Assembly (NCBI RefSeq): GCF_003287935.1 | Contig: NZ_CP030287.1 | Location: 7,309,793-7,373,792 of the forward strand | Direction of reading: 5' to 3' | Source: Streptomyces sp. ICC1 | Lineage (GTDB): Bacteria; Actinomycetota; Actinomycetes; Streptomycetales; Streptomycetaceae | DNA: 64,000 bases | Shown: positions 25,441 to 35,179 of the stretch, one piece after another | Layout: each line of letters begins with the position of its first letter | How positions within the stretch are numbered: position 1 is the first letter of the stretch | Notes under the pieces: generated by a model | Databases searched by the model: none | What the model was told of the DNA's origin: nothing | What the model saw: only the letters and a program-made list of their open reading frames with translations | Program-made: the position numbers and the translations under genes

Positions 25441-26430
25441 CACACCCTCCCGGTACTGGACCTCTCCCAGGCCGACGACCCCGCCCTGCGCGACTCCTTC
25501 CGCGGGCGACTGCACGCGGCCGCCCGGGACAGCGGCTTCCTGCACCTCACCGGGCACGGGGTCAGTGCCGCCGAGACCGCCCGCATCCTGGAGCTGACCC
25601 GGGCCTTCTTCGCGCTCCCGGAGGCCGACCGGCTGGCCGTGAGCAACCTGAACTCCCCGCACTTCCGCGGCTACACCCGCATCGGGCACGAGCTGACCGG
25701 CGGCGCCTCCGACTGGCGCGACCAGCTGGACGTGGGCGCGGAGCGGCCCGCGCCCGAGGTGGGCCCGGACGACCCGGCGTACCTGTGGCTGGAGGGGCCG
25801 AACCAGTGGCCCGCCGCGCTGCCCGAGCTGAGGGACGCGGTGCTGGGCTGGCAGTCGCGGCTCGCGGCGGTCGCCCACCGCCTCCTCCAGGAGCTGCTCG
25901 CCTCGATCGGAGCCCCCTCGGACTTCTTCGACGCGGCCTTCGCGGACCGGCCGCACCTGCACACGAAGCTGATCCGCTACCCCGGCTCCGCTCCGACGGG
26001 CACCGACCAGGGGGTCGGGGCCCACAAGGACTACGGCTTCCTGACCCTGCTGCTCCAGGACACGGTGGGCGGGCTGCAGGTGGTCCGGGACGGGGCCTTC
26101 CTGGACGTCCCTCCCCTGCCGGGCGCGTTCGTGGTCAACCTGGGCGAGCTGCTGGAGATCGCGACCGACGGCTATCTGACGGCGACCGACCACCGGGTGG
26201 TCAGCCCGCAGGGGGCGGTGGAGCGGTTCTCGGTGCCGTTCTTCTACAACCCGCGGCTGGACGCGGTGGTGGAGACGGTTCCCGGCGACTACCTGCGCTC
26301 CGCGCCGGGCCTCGCCCACGACGACGCCAACCCGCTGCACGCGGAGTACGGCCGCAACGAGCTGAAGGGCTGGGTCCGCGCCCACCCGTCGGTGGCCCGG
26401 CGCTGGCACCCGGAACTCGTGACCGTGTGA
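25441..26430 (+). CDS. 2-oxoglutarate/Fe(II) oxygenase, isopenicillin-N-synthase-like (start lost)
   Basis: About 329 residues beginning at LPVLDLSQADD, the usual first strand of this family, so only a few N-terminal residues are missing. GHGVSAAET lies in the DIOX_N part. The iron ligands follow: HKDYGF (HxD) and TDHRVV (distal His). RFSVPFF supplies the RxS that binds 2-oxoglutarate. The in-frame codons upstream belong to an IS remnant, and no start codon with a ribosome site is seen, so expression is doubtful as assembled. The substrate is unknown; the family modifies small molecules, often in secondary metabolism. Confidence 0.85.
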   Translation, partial: HTLPVLDLSQADDPALRDSFRGRLHAAARDSGFLHLTGHGVSAAETARILELTRAFFALPEADRLAVSNLNSPHFRGYTRIGHELTGGASDWRDQLDVGAERPAPEVGPDDPAYLWLEGPNQWPAALPELRDAVLGWQSRLAAVAHRLLQELLASIGAPSDFFDAAFADRPHLHTKLIRYPGSAPTGTDQGVGAHKDYGFLTLLLQDTVGGLQVVRDGAFLDVPPLPGAFVVNLGELLEIATDGYLTATDHRVVSPQGAVERFSVPFFYNPRLDAVVETVPGDYLRSAPGLAHDDANPLHAEYGRNELKGWVRAHPSVARRWHPELVTV

Positions 26431-26496
26431 CCGTATGACCGAGATCGTCGGCGGGGCGCTCCGGCCCCGCCGGCGTTCGAGGCGCGGGGTCCGCGG

Positions 26497-27744
26497 CTAC
26501 GGGGCCGTCGAGCCCGACTGCTTGTTGTCCCGGGCCGGGGGCGCCGAGTCCGAGGAGACGGCGAGCCAGCTCCCGACCCCGACCGCGGCGGCCAGCGCGA
26601 CGGTCGCGGCGGCCAGCGCCAGCCTTCGCTTGCGGACCGTCTCCGCCCGGTGCCGCGCGGAGCCCGGCCGGTGGCCGCCGGCCGGACGCGGGACCCGGGC
26701 GGTGCCCAGCGCGCCCCCCGCCAGCTCGTCCGGTCCCGGCACCCGCATCGAGGTGTGGGTGTCCCGGTTGGAGTCCGTCGAGGACCCGGGCACCAGCGGG
26801 ACCACGCCCCGCCGCCGGACCGGGTCCGCGGCGGTCTCCGGTTCCGGCGACCGGTCCGGCTCCGGCTCGTCCGGCTCGTCCACGTCCAGCGGCGGCATGC
26901 CGGCCACCAGCGGCAGCAGGTCCCGCAGGCGCAGCGAGAGCTCCGAGGCGCGCAGGCGGGAGGCGGGGGCCTTCGCCAGGCACTGGACCATCAGCTGCCA
27001 CAGCTCGTCGGGGATCCCGGGCAGCGGGACGACCGTCTCCGTCACGTGCCGGCGCAGGACCGCCCCGGGGTGCCCGCCGCCGAACGGCGTGAATCCCGCC
27101 AGCAGTTCGTACAGGACGGTGGCCAGGGCGTAGATGTCCACCGCGGCGCGCGGCGGCAGGCCCTCCACGATCTCCGGCGCCAGATAGTCCGGCGTCCCGA
27201 TGATCCGGGTGGTGGGGGCGGACGCGCGGCCGCCGGTGGCCCGCCGCGGAGAGTCGATGAGTTTGGCCACGCCGAAGTCCGTGAGCAGCGCGGGGTGCGC
27301 GCCGCCCGGCCCGAGCGGGCCCTGCATGTCGAGCAGGACGTTCTCCGGCTTGACGTCCCGGTGGACGACCCCGGCCGCGTGCGCGGCGGCCAGCGCGTCC
27401 GCGACGTCGGCGACGATCGCGACGGCCGCCTCGGGGGCGAGCCGCCGCTCGCGGTCCAGGCGCGTGCGCAGGTCCGTACCGCGGACGAGGTCCATGACGA
27501 GGGCGAGGTCGTTGCCGTCCACGACGAGGTCGCGGACGCAGACGACGTGCGGGTGCTCCAGGCCGAGGAGCGCGCTGCGCTCCTGGACGAACCGTCCGAC
27601 GAGCTCCTGGTCGGACGCGAGGTCCTCGCGCAGCAGTTTGACGGCGACGGGGCCGTCCGGCCCCTCGCCCAGCCATACCGTGCCCGCGCTGCCGCGCCCC
27701 AGGATCTGGTGCGCGGTGTACCGGCTGCCGATCTTCCGTGCCAC
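26497..27744 (-). CDS. Membrane Ser/Thr protein kinase (PASTA-less)
   Basis: A 415-aa Hanks-type kinase: Gly-rich loop LGRGSAGTVW (residues 14-23), lysine strand VAVKLL, catalytic loop HRDVKPEN, DFGVAK and an activation-segment GTPDYLAPE. A Pro/Glu linker is followed by one transmembrane helix near the C-terminus (LALAAATVALAAAVGVGSWLAV) and a short extracellular tail. GTG at 27744 starts exactly at VARKIGSRY. An upstream ATG (27846) would add 34 unrelated residues. It lies downstream of a second kinase on the same strand (208-bp gap) and near the divergent FHA-FtsK gene, which suggests one phospho-signalling module. Confidence 0.92.
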   Translation of the reverse strand: MARKIGSRYTAHQILGRGSAGTVWLGEGPDGPVAVKLLREDLASDQELVGRFVQERSALLGLEHPHVVCVRDLVVDGNDLALVMDLVRGTDLRTRLDRERRLAPEAAVAIVADVADALAAAHAAGVVHRDVKPENVLLDMQGPLGPGGAHPALLTDFGVAKLIDSPRRATGGRASAPTTRIIGTPDYLAPEIVEGLPPRAAVDIYALATVLYELLAGFTPFGGGHPGAVLRRHVTETVVPLPGIPDELWQLMVQCLAKAPASRLRASELSLRLRDLLPLVAGMPPLDVDEPDEPEPDRSPEPETAADPVRRRGVVPLVPGSSTDSNRDTHTSMRVPGPDELAGGALGTARVPRPAGGHRPGSARHRAETVRKRRLALAAATVALAAAVGVGSWLAVSSDSAPPARDNKQSGSTAP

Positions 27745-27952
27745 GACTGCTCCCTCAGCGGCTGGCGTAAGTGCCAAAGCTACGCGGCCGGGTGGGGGTT
27801 GTAGTCCACGGATCGCGGCGACCTTCACTTCTGCGGGCGAAATCACGTCCCAGAAGTCGACAAATCCACGAAGTCAGCGGTACAGGGCCCGATTCGGGCC
27901 CCGAACCCGCGTCGCGGGACGTCGACTCAGGGACGCGACTCAGCGACGCGGC

Positions 27953-29749
27953 TCAGGGATTCGAGCCGCCTCCCGTGGCGTCACCGATCGTGCCGACCCA
28001 GTCGACGACGTCCGAGCCCCAGGTCCACACCTGGTCCCACCAGCCGCGGCCGGTGCCGACCCACTCCTGGAGCGGGGTCAGCTCCCAGACCAGCCAGCCC
28101 GCGACGAAGAACACCAGGATCATGACCAGGCAGCCCTTGAGGCAGCCCAGGCCCGGGATCCTCACCGGGTTCGCGCCGCGGCGGCGCGGCTCGCGGGGCT
28201 CCCGCTCGGCCGGCTGCCGCGGCGGACCCTGCGGGGGCTGCTGCTGGGGAGGCGGCTGGGGCTGGCGGTACTGCGGCTGCCCCTGCGGCTGCTGGTACTG
28301 CTGCGGCTGGTGCTGCTGCGGCTGGTGCTGCTGCGGCTGGTAGTGCTGCGGCGGCGGGGGCGCGTACTGCTGCTGCGGCTGCTGGTACTGCTGCTGCTGC
28401 GGCGGCGGGGCCTGCCGGTAGGGCTGCTGCTGCGGAGGCTGCTGCGGCTGGCGGTACTGGGGCGGCTGCTGCGGCTGCTGCGGCGGAGGCGCCTGGCGCT
28501 GCGGGCGGCGGCGCAGCGGGTCCTCGCTCGGGTCGAGGTACTGCATCTGCGTCTGCTCGTTGCGGTCGCGGGCGGCCTGCATCTGCGACTGCCAGGGGTG
28601 CGGCTGGTCCGGCCGCTGCACGGGCGGCAGCACGGAGGTCGCGTCCGCGACGGGACCGCCCTGGCCGCCCGGCCCGCCGGTGCTCGGCAGGACGGAGGTG
28701 GCGTCGGCCGCGCCGACCGGCGGCAGGACGCTGGTCATGCCGTTCGGGTCGTAGGCGCCCATCGGGGAGTTCCCGGCGCCGCCGGGCAGCATCTGGGTGG
28801 CGTCCGCGGCGCCCGGGGTCGCGGGGACCGGCGCGGGCGAGGGGTCGGGCGCGAGCAGGGCGCCGACGCCGAGCGCGGCCTCGACCTCGGCGGCGGTGGA
28901 GTGCACGCCGATGCCGGAGGCCACGACGCGCAGGCCGCGCGCCAGGCTCTGCGCGCTCGGGCGCTCGTACGGCTCCTTGCGCAGGCAGCGCTCGATGACC
29001 GTCCACAGGGGCTCGGGCACGTTCGCCGGCCGCTGCGGGTCCTCGCTGAGGTGGCGGTGCAGGACCTCGAGCGCGGAGCCTCCGGCGAAGGGCGGCCGGC
29101 CGGTGAGGAGTTCGTAGAGCAGGATGCCGGCGCCGTAGATGTCGACGGCCGAGGTCTGCGGGCGGCCCTCGGCGGACTCGGGGGCGACGTAGGCCGGGGT
29201 TCCGACGAACTCGTGCGTGCGCGTCAGGCCCGGGGAGTCGGCCAGGCGCGCGATGCCGAAGTCGGTGAGCATCGGCTTCATCTGGCCGTCGCGCTCGTCC
29301 AGCAGGACGTTGGCGGGCTTCAGGTCGCGGTGGACCACGCCGTCGGCGTGGCTGGCGGCGAGCGCGTCCGCGATCTGGGCGGTCAGCAGGCTCGCGGCGA
29401 CCGGGGTGAAGGGTCCGTTCGCGCGCAGGTACTTGTGCAGGTCGGGGCCGTCGATGAGGTCCATGACGAGCGCCAGCAGATCGCCCTCGACGACGAGGTC
29501 GCGGGTGCGCACGATGTTGGGGTGGGTCAGGCGCAGCAGGACGGAGCGCTCGCGCAGGAAGCGCATGACGATGTCCGCGTCCTGGGCCAGCTCCTCCTTG
29601 AGGACCTTGATGGCCACGGTCTCGCCGGGGTGGCCGGCGACTGCCGCCTCCGCACCGGCTGCCTCCCGCTGGCGGGCGCGCCAGACGGTGCCCGTGGCGC
29701 CGCGCCCGAGCGGCTCCTCGAGCAGGTACTTGCTGCCGACTGGCCGCAC
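27953..29749 (-). CDS. Ser/Thr protein kinase with Gln/Pro-rich linker and TxxL motifs
   Basis: A 598-aa kinase: LGRGATGTVWRA, VAIKVLKE, HRDLKPANVLLD, DFGIARL and GTPAYVAPE in the first 270 residues. The linker holds four related motifs (DATQMLP, MTSVLPP, DATSVLP, DATSVLP, roughly residues 315-375), then about 130 residues dominated by Gln, Pro and Tyr. One transmembrane helix (CLVMILVFFVAGWLVWEL) and a short Trp-rich outer tail end it. GTG at 29749 is the start. The repeated Thr-x-x-Leu fits the pT-x-x-(I/L/D) preference of FHA domains, and an FHA protein is encoded divergently next door. It probably forms a module with the kinase at 26497. Confidence 0.92.
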   Translation of the reverse strand: MRPVGSKYLLEEPLGRGATGTVWRARQREAAGAEAAVAGHPGETVAIKVLKEELAQDADIVMRFLRERSVLLRLTHPNIVRTRDLVVEGDLLALVMDLIDGPDLHKYLRANGPFTPVAASLLTAQIADALAASHADGVVHRDLKPANVLLDERDGQMKPMLTDFGIARLADSPGLTRTHEFVGTPAYVAPESAEGRPQTSAVDIYGAGILLYELLTGRPPFAGGSALEVLHRHLSEDPQRPANVPEPLWTVIERCLRKEPYERPSAQSLARGLRVVASGIGVHSTAAEVEAALGVGALLAPDPSPAPVPATPGAADATQMLPGGAGNSPMGAYDPNGMTSVLPPVGAADATSVLPSTGGPGGQGGPVADATSVLPPVQRPDQPHPWQSQMQAARDRNEQTQMQYLDPSEDPLRRRPQRQAPPPQQPQQPPQYRQPQQPPQQQPYRQAPPPQQQQYQQPQQQYAPPPPQHYQPQQHQPQQHQPQQYQQPQGQPQYRQPQPPPQQQPPQGPPRQPAEREPREPRRRGANPVRIPGLGCLKGCLVMILVFFVAGWLVWELTPLQEWVGTGRGWWDQVWTWGSDVVDWVGTIGDATGGGSNP

Positions 29750-30189
29750 GTCACGCGCTCCCTGCTGTTGGTTGCCGTAAGTCGATTCGGCGAATGGTTT
29801 TCCGGCCCACTCTAGGGGGTGCCCTGAGGGAAGACGCCGAGCGTGGGAGGTTGGTTGCCGTACCTGTGTACGGAGGGTGAGATTCGCGGTGTATGCCAGG
29901 GGCGATTTTCCCTGCCTTGCTGTCCTTATCCGACCGTCCCGGTCGCAGGTCCGGAGCGGGTCCGTGACCGATCAAGATCACTTGTTGGTGGGCGGCGGGC
30001 GTGTTGTGTACGACAGGTGCGAGGATGCACCCGTACGGAACGGCCGGGACGGGAGCCCCGCCTTCCGGGCAGACCTGACCGGACGACGCGTCCGTGCCGG
30101 GTGGGGGCGGACGGGCACGCATGGCATGTCCCGTGGATCCCTGCCGGGCGCATACACCGCGCACCGCGCAGAAGGGACCGCTGACGGCG
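29750..30189. other. Divergent promoter region, kinase / FHA-FtsK gene
   Basis: 440 bp with no convincing gene. It must contain the promoters of both divergent units. TTGTTGGTG, with TGTACGACA 17 bp later (around 29980-30020), is a possible promoter for the plus-strand gene. Several short ORFs cross it but none has a ribosome site or a recognisable product. Confidence 0.5.
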
Positions 30190-33100
30190 ATGCAGATCCG
30201 GCTGACCGTTCTCGGGTCGGGGTCGCGCAGCGGCCACCTGGCCGCCTCCACGACCGCCTCAGGCACGGGCTCCGGCACCGGGCCCGCCGGCTGCGACGTC
30301 CTCGTCACCGCACCCGCCGGCACCGCGCTGTCCGCGGTGGCCTCCGGACTCGCGGCGACCGTCGGCGGTCCCGACACCGGGGGCACGGTGGTGCTGTACG
30401 CCGGTACGGAGCGGCTCGATCCCGGGCGCAGCGTGCTCGGCGAGCCGCCCCTCGTGGACGGGGCGGTGCTCTCGCTGAACGTGCCCGGCCCGCACGTCCT
30501 CAGCGACGGTGAGACCGGGGACGGGCCCCAACTGCACGTCGTCGCCGGGCCGGACGCGGGCGGGGTGCACCTGCTGCACCCCGGGGCGATCCGGATCGGG
30601 CGATCCGCCGACGCGGACGTCCCGCTCGACGATCCCGACGTCTCGCGCCTGCACTGCACCGTCACGGTGCTGCCGGACGGGCGGGTGGCGGTGGCCGACC
30701 TCGGCTCGACGAACGGCACCACGCTCGACGGCGCGGTGGTCGGCGCGGACCGGGTGGCCCTGGCTCCCGGGGCGCTGCTGCGGGTCGGCGAGTCCACCCT
30801 CCGGCTGTCCGTCGGACCACCGCCGTCCCCCCTGCCCGTCACCCCCGACCTGGAGGGCCACCTCGCCCTCGCCCTGCCGGGCGGCCCCCGGCCGCAGCCG
30901 CAGCTCCCCGGCGCCGACGTGGGCGCCGACGCGAGCGGGGCCGGGCCGGGCGCGCCGGCCGCGGGGTCCGGTACGGTCCCGGGCCCCGGCGGGGACCCGC
31001 GCGAACGCTTCCCCCCCCCCTCCCCTTCCCCCGACACCGGGGCCGACAGCGGGGCCGGGTCCGGCACCGGGGCCGGGTCCGGCCGGGACCGCGTGTCCGG
31101 CGCCGAGGACCACCGCCAGGCGGGCTGGGAGACGCCCGACGCCGGGCGCCCCGGACCCGGATCCGGCGCCCCCGGCACGGAGCAGCACTCCGGCGGCCGA
31201 ACCAGCGGGCACTGGCCCGGCGCAACGGGCGCGTCCGGCGCAACCGGTGTCGAGCACTACGGCGAGGCCGGCTGGGACAGCGCGCCCGGCCCGGCCCGCG
31301 GCGGCGGCACCGGGTCGGTGCGCACCGGTCCCGACGCCGGTCCCGACGCCGGCCGGGACACCGGGTCCGGCGCCCCGGACTCCGCCTCCGAGCCACGGCG
31401 CGGGGCCCGGCGCGGGATCGGGGCCTGGGCGCGGAAGTGGGTGCGCGGGGAGGAGCCCGCGGAGGCGGAGCCGCCCGCGGAGACCGCGTCGGTGGCCGCC
31501 GTCGCCGTACGGCCCGGATCCGACGATCCCGCCGCCCTGCTGCTCGCCGCCCTCGGCCCGGCCCCGAGGCTGTGGGCCGGGCCCCCCGGGCTCGAGGTCA
31601 CGCTCGGCGCCGGCAGCAAGGTCGCGCTCCGCGAGTCCGGCGGGCTCGGCATCGCCGGCCCCCGGGCCCGGCTGACGGGCGTGGCCCGGTCGGTGATCGC
31701 CCAGCTCGCCGCCCTGCACGCACCCGGGCAGCGCCTGGAGGTCGTACTGGTCAGCACCGACCGGGCCCGCCCGCTCGCCGAACGCCGCCGCGACTGGGGC
31801 TGGCTCGGCTGGCTGCCCCACGTACGGCCCGCGCACGGACAGGACTGCCGGCTGCTGCTCGCGTACGACCGCGATCAGGCGGCCGCCCGCACCGGTGAGC
31901 TGACCCGCCGCCTCGACGACGGCCCGCTCGGCACCCACTGGGCCGCCGCCTCCCCGGACGCCGTCCGCGAGGCCTCGAACGGCTACCGCGGCCCGTACAC
32001 CCTCCTCGTCCTCGACGGGGATCCCGGCCCCGGCGCCCTCAGGGACGTCGCCAGCAGGCTCGCCTCGCACGGGCCGGCCGGCGGGATCCACGTCCTGGCC
32101 CTCGCCGAGGCCCCCGCCGCGACACCGGCCTCGCCCGTCACCGAGACGTTCGAGACGGCCTGCGCCGCGTCCCCCGCCTTCCGGGACTGCGGCGCCGCCG
32201 CCCTGCTCAGCGGTGACGTGGCCACGGCCGTACGGACCTTCGCGGTCTCGGGCGGCAAACCGGCCGGGCCCGGCCGGGCGGCCACCGCCGACGCGGTCTC
32301 GGTGGCCTGGGCGGAGCGGTTCGCCCGCGCCCTGGCCCCCCTCAAGGCCGACTCCCCCGCCACCGAGGGCTACCGGCCGGCCGCCGCCAGCCTGCCCCAG
32401 ACCTCCCGCCTGCTCGACGAGTTGGGGCTGGCCCGGGCCACCCCGGCCTCCCTGATGGCCCGTTGGGCCGCCGCCACCGACCAGGGTCAGCGCGTCGGCG
32501 GCCTCGCCGAGATCGTGCTCGGCACCGGCCGGCGCGGGCCGGTGGGCGCCGAACTCGTCACCGACGGACCGCACATGCTGATCGAGGGGCCCGCCGGCAG
32601 CGGCCGCACCGAGCTGCTGCGCTCCGTCGCCGCCTCCCTGTCCGCCGCCGCCCGCCCCGACCGGCTCGGCCTCATCCTGCTCGACGGGGCCGGCGGCGAG
32701 CGCGGCGACGGCCTGCTGCCCTGCACCGAGCTGCCGCACGTCTCGGCGCACCTGATCGCCTCGGACCCGCTGCGCATGCGGGAGTTCGCGCAGGCGCTGG
32801 GCGCCGAGCTCAAGCGGCGCTCGGAGCTCCTGGACGGGGTGCCGTTCGCCGAGTGGCACGCGCTGCGCGAGGTCTCCGACCGGATGGTCTCGCCCCGCCA
32901 GCCCACCCCCGGCGAACTGCGCGGCGACCTGGAGCCCCAGCGCTCCGGCACCCTGCGGCTGCGCTCCTCGGTCGCCCGCGCCGACCAGGCCGCGGGCCCG
33001 AGCCCGCTGCCGCGCCTGGTGGTGCTCGTGGACGACTACGACGCCCTGGTCGCTCCGGGTCTGGGCAGTACGGGCCGCCCCGCCGCCGGTTCGGTGGTCC

Positions 33101-33510
33101 GCGCGCTGGAGGCGGTGGCCCGCGAGGGGGCCCGGCTCGGTGTGCACCTGGTGGCCACCAGCGCCCGCCCGGACCGGACGGCCGACACCGAGCTGGCCCG
33201 GCTCACCACCCTGCGCGTGGAGCTCGACGCCCCCGACCAGCCGGGCCCCGGCCGCGGCCTGCTCCGGTACGCCGACGGCCGCGACGTCCCGTTCCAGGGC
33301 GGCCGGGTCACCGGCCGGATCCCCCGGACGGCGACCTTGCGGCCGACCGTGGTCCCGGTGGAGTGGGAGCGGATGGGCGATCCGCCGGCCCGCCGCCCGG
33401 TCCGCGAGCTGGGCAACGGACCGACCGACCTCGCCCTGCTGGCCAGCGCCCTGGACCGGGCCTCCCACCTGGTCGCGGCCATACCGGTGCTGTTCCCGCC
33501 GGCCCCCTGA
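30190..33510 (+). CDS. FHA-domain protein with FtsK/SpoIIIE-like ATPase region
   Basis: A 1106-aa protein. An N-terminal ubiquitin-like or regulatory stretch (1-115) is followed by an FHA domain at about 120-205, with the conserved IRIGRSADAD, SRLHC and LGSTNGTTL motifs. A long Gly/Pro/Asp-rich disordered linker (about 215-430) comes next, then an FtsK-type P-loop domain with Walker A IEGPAGSGRTELLRS (near 797) and Walker B LVVLVDDYD (near 943). A last degenerate ATPase module completes it. The layout recalls the EccC ATPases of type VII secretion, but with an FHA domain and no TM segment. Phospho-dependent docking to the kinases encoded beside it is the natural hypothesis. Confidence 0.88.
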   Translation: MQIRLTVLGSGSRSGHLAASTTASGTGSGTGPAGCDVLVTAPAGTALSAVASGLAATVGGPDTGGTVVLYAGTERLDPGRSVLGEPPLVDGAVLSLNVPGPHVLSDGETGDGPQLHVVAGPDAGGVHLLHPGAIRIGRSADADVPLDDPDVSRLHCTVTVLPDGRVAVADLGSTNGTTLDGAVVGADRVALAPGALLRVGESTLRLSVGPPPSPLPVTPDLEGHLALALPGGPRPQPQLPGADVGADASGAGPGAPAAGSGTVPGPGGDPRERFPPPSPSPDTGADSGAGSGTGAGSGRDRVSGAEDHRQAGWETPDAGRPGPGSGAPGTEQHSGGRTSGHWPGATGASGATGVEHYGEAGWDSAPGPARGGGTGSVRTGPDAGPDAGRDTGSGAPDSASEPRRGARRGIGAWARKWVRGEEPAEAEPPAETASVAAVAVRPGSDDPAALLLAALGPAPRLWAGPPGLEVTLGAGSKVALRESGGLGIAGPRARLTGVARSVIAQLAALHAPGQRLEVVLVSTDRARPLAERRRDWGWLGWLPHVRPAHGQDCRLLLAYDRDQAAARTGELTRRLDDGPLGTHWAAASPDAVREASNGYRGPYTLLVLDGDPGPGALRDVASRLASHGPAGGIHVLALAEAPAATPASPVTETFETACAASPAFRDCGAAALLSGDVATAVRTFAVSGGKPAGPGRAATADAVSVAWAERFARALAPLKADSPATEGYRPAAASLPQTSRLLDELGLARATPASLMARWAAATDQGQRVGGLAEIVLGTGRRGPVGAELVTDGPHMLIEGPAGSGRTELLRSVAASLSAAARPDRLGLILLDGAGGERGDGLLPCTELPHVSAHLIASDPLRMREFAQALGAELKRRSELLDGVPFAEWHALREVSDRMVSPRQPTPGELRGDLEPQRSGTLRLRSSVARADQAAGPSPLPRLVVLVDDYDALVAPGLGSTGRPAAGSVVRALEAVAREGARLGVHLVATSARPDRTADTELARLTTLRVELDAPDQPGPGRGLLRYADGRDVPFQGGRVTGRIPRTATLRPTVVPVEWERMGDPPARRPVRELGNGPTDLALLASALDRASHLVAAIPVLFPPAP

Positions 33511-33671
33511 CCCCGCCCCTCCCGGCGGGGCCGGACGGGCCCCGGGGGCCGGTGGGCCGGTCGCGCGCACCGGTGCGCGGGCCCCGAGGCGGTATTGCGG
33601 GGGTGCTCGGGGCGGCGTAGACCTTGTGGCACGGGACACACCAGGGCCAGCGAGGCATCGGGGGCACAGCC

Positions 33672-35135
33672 ATGCGCGAGCACGGAACGAGCCGCACCAA
33701 TTCCGGCACGGAGACCTACACGGAGACGGGCGCGAACACCGGCGCGAAGACCGGGCCGAACACCGGCTCCGGGCCCGGCGCGAAGGACCGTACGAGAACC
33801 CGCGCCTGGGCCGCGCTGCTCGCGGCGGGCGCGCTCGCGCTCACCGCGTGCGGCGGCGGGGACGACGGCAAGAAGGCGGACCCGCCGAGCGACGGGGCGA
33901 CGGGCGGGCCGGCCGTCTCCTTACCCCGCCTCGACGGCGAGAAGCTGGAGGTCGCCGCGGTCTGGACGGGCCCGGAGCAGGAGAACTTCACCAAGGTGCT
34001 GGCGGAGTTCGAGCGGCGGACCGGCGCCAAGGTCACCTTCGTCCCGGCGCAGGACCCGATCGTCACCTTCCTCGGTACGAAGATCGCGGGCGGGGCCCCG
34101 CCGGACGTGGCGCTGCTCCCGCAGGTCGGGGCGCTGGTGTCGGCCGTCAAGAGCAAATGGGCGCAGCCGGTCGGGGCCGAGGCGCAGGCCCAGCTCGACC
34201 GGAACTACTCGGCCGGCTGGAAGACGCTGGGCGCGGTCGACGGGGTCCAGTACGGCGTCTACTACAAGGCCGCCAACAAATCGCTGATCTGGTACAACGC
34301 GAAGGCCTTCGAGGCGGCGGGCGTGCAGCCCCCGAAGACGTGGAAGGAACTCATCACCGTCGCCGACACCCTGTCCGCGTCCGGCACCCCGGCGGTGTCG
34401 GTGGCCGGGGCCGACGGCTGGACCCTGACGGACTGGTTCGAGAACGTGTACCTCTCCCAGGCGGGCCCGGAGAAGTACGACCAGCTCGCCAAGCACGAGA
34501 TCAAGTGGACGGACGACAGCGTCAAGGCGGCGCTGACCACGCTCGCCGAGCTGTTCGGCCGCAAGGACTTCCTGGCGGGCGGCCAGAGCGGGGCGCTCGC
34601 GACGGAGTTCCCGAAGTCGGTGACGCAGACGTTCACCGGCGGCGACCGGCCGGCGGCCGCGATGGTCTACGAGGGCGACTTCGTGGCCGTGAACATCGCG
34701 CAGACCGACGCGAAGGTGGGGAAGGACGCCCTGGTCTTCCCCTTCCCCTCGGTGGGCGCCAAGGCCCCGGTGGTCTCGGGCGGTGACGTGGCGGTCGCGC
34801 TGAAGCCCTCGAAGGGGGCGCAGGCCCTGCTGACGTTCCTGGCCTCGGCGGACGCGGCACGGATCCAGGCCCGCGAGGGCGGGTTCCTCTCCCCCAACAA
34901 GTCGGTCGGGCCGGACGCCTACCCGAACGACATCCAGCGCGACATCGCCAAGGCGCTGATCGCGGCGGGCGACGACTTCCGCTTCGACATGTCGGACCAG
35001 GCTCCGGCGGCCTTCGGCGGGACCCCGGGCGCGGGCGAGTGGAAGGCGCTCCAGGACTTCCTCGCGAACCCGTCTGACGTGGCGGGGGCCCAGGCGAAAC
35101 TGGAGGCGGACGCGGCCAAGGCCTACGGGAACTGA
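33672..35135 (+). CDS. Sugar-type ABC solute-binding lipoprotein, orphan
   Basis: A 487-aa extracellular solute-binding protein (family 1). The signal sequence ends in lipobox LALTACGGG. The mature protein has [30 protein letters not shown] and [19 protein letters not shown], typical of carbohydrate binders. A Thr/Gly/Asn-rich stretch of about 40 residues precedes the signal helix, which is unusually long. ATG 33672 is preferred to the upstream in-frame Met. Codon 84 is TTA, so translation may depend on bldA tRNA. No permease or ATPase gene follows, unlike most binding-protein operons. It must share a transporter or act as a sensor. Confidence 0.88.
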   Translation: MREHGTSRTNSGTETYTETGANTGAKTGPNTGSGPGAKDRTRTRAWAALLAAGALALTACGGGDDGKKADPPSDGATGGPAVSLPRLDGEKLEVAAVWTGPEQENFTKVLAEFERRTGAKVTFVPAQDPIVTFLGTKIAGGAPPDVALLPQVGALVSAVKSKWAQPVGAEAQAQLDRNYSAGWKTLGAVDGVQYGVYYKAANKSLIWYNAKAFEAAGVQPPKTWKELITVADTLSASGTPAVSVAGADGWTLTDWFENVYLSQAGPEKYDQLAKHEIKWTDDSVKAALTTLAELFGRKDFLAGGQSGALATEFPKSVTQTFTGGDRPAAAMVYEGDFVAVNIAQTDAKVGKDALVFPFPSVGAKAPVVSGGDVAVALKPSKGAQALLTFLASADAARIQAREGGFLSPNKSVGPDAYPNDIQRDIAKALIAAGDDFRFDMSDQAPAAFGGTPGAGEWKALQDFLANPSDVAGAQAKLEADAAKAYGN

Positions 35136-35179
35136 CCCCGTGTCCCCCGCCGCTCCCACCCGAGCAGGAGTCCCCCCAC

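Noticed and set aside
28220..28500. Non-coding microsatellite
   Set aside because: It is in frame within the kinase linker and encodes a continuous Q/P/Y-rich segment followed by a TM helix.
27200..29815. Long plus-strand open frame (871 codons) across both kinase genes
   Set aside because: It is the antisense shadow of the GC-rich kinase genes, which have complete catalytic motifs on the minus strand.
30259..33639. Long minus-strand open frame opposite the FHA-FtsK gene
   Set aside because: Antisense shadow; the plus strand carries FHA and Walker motifs.
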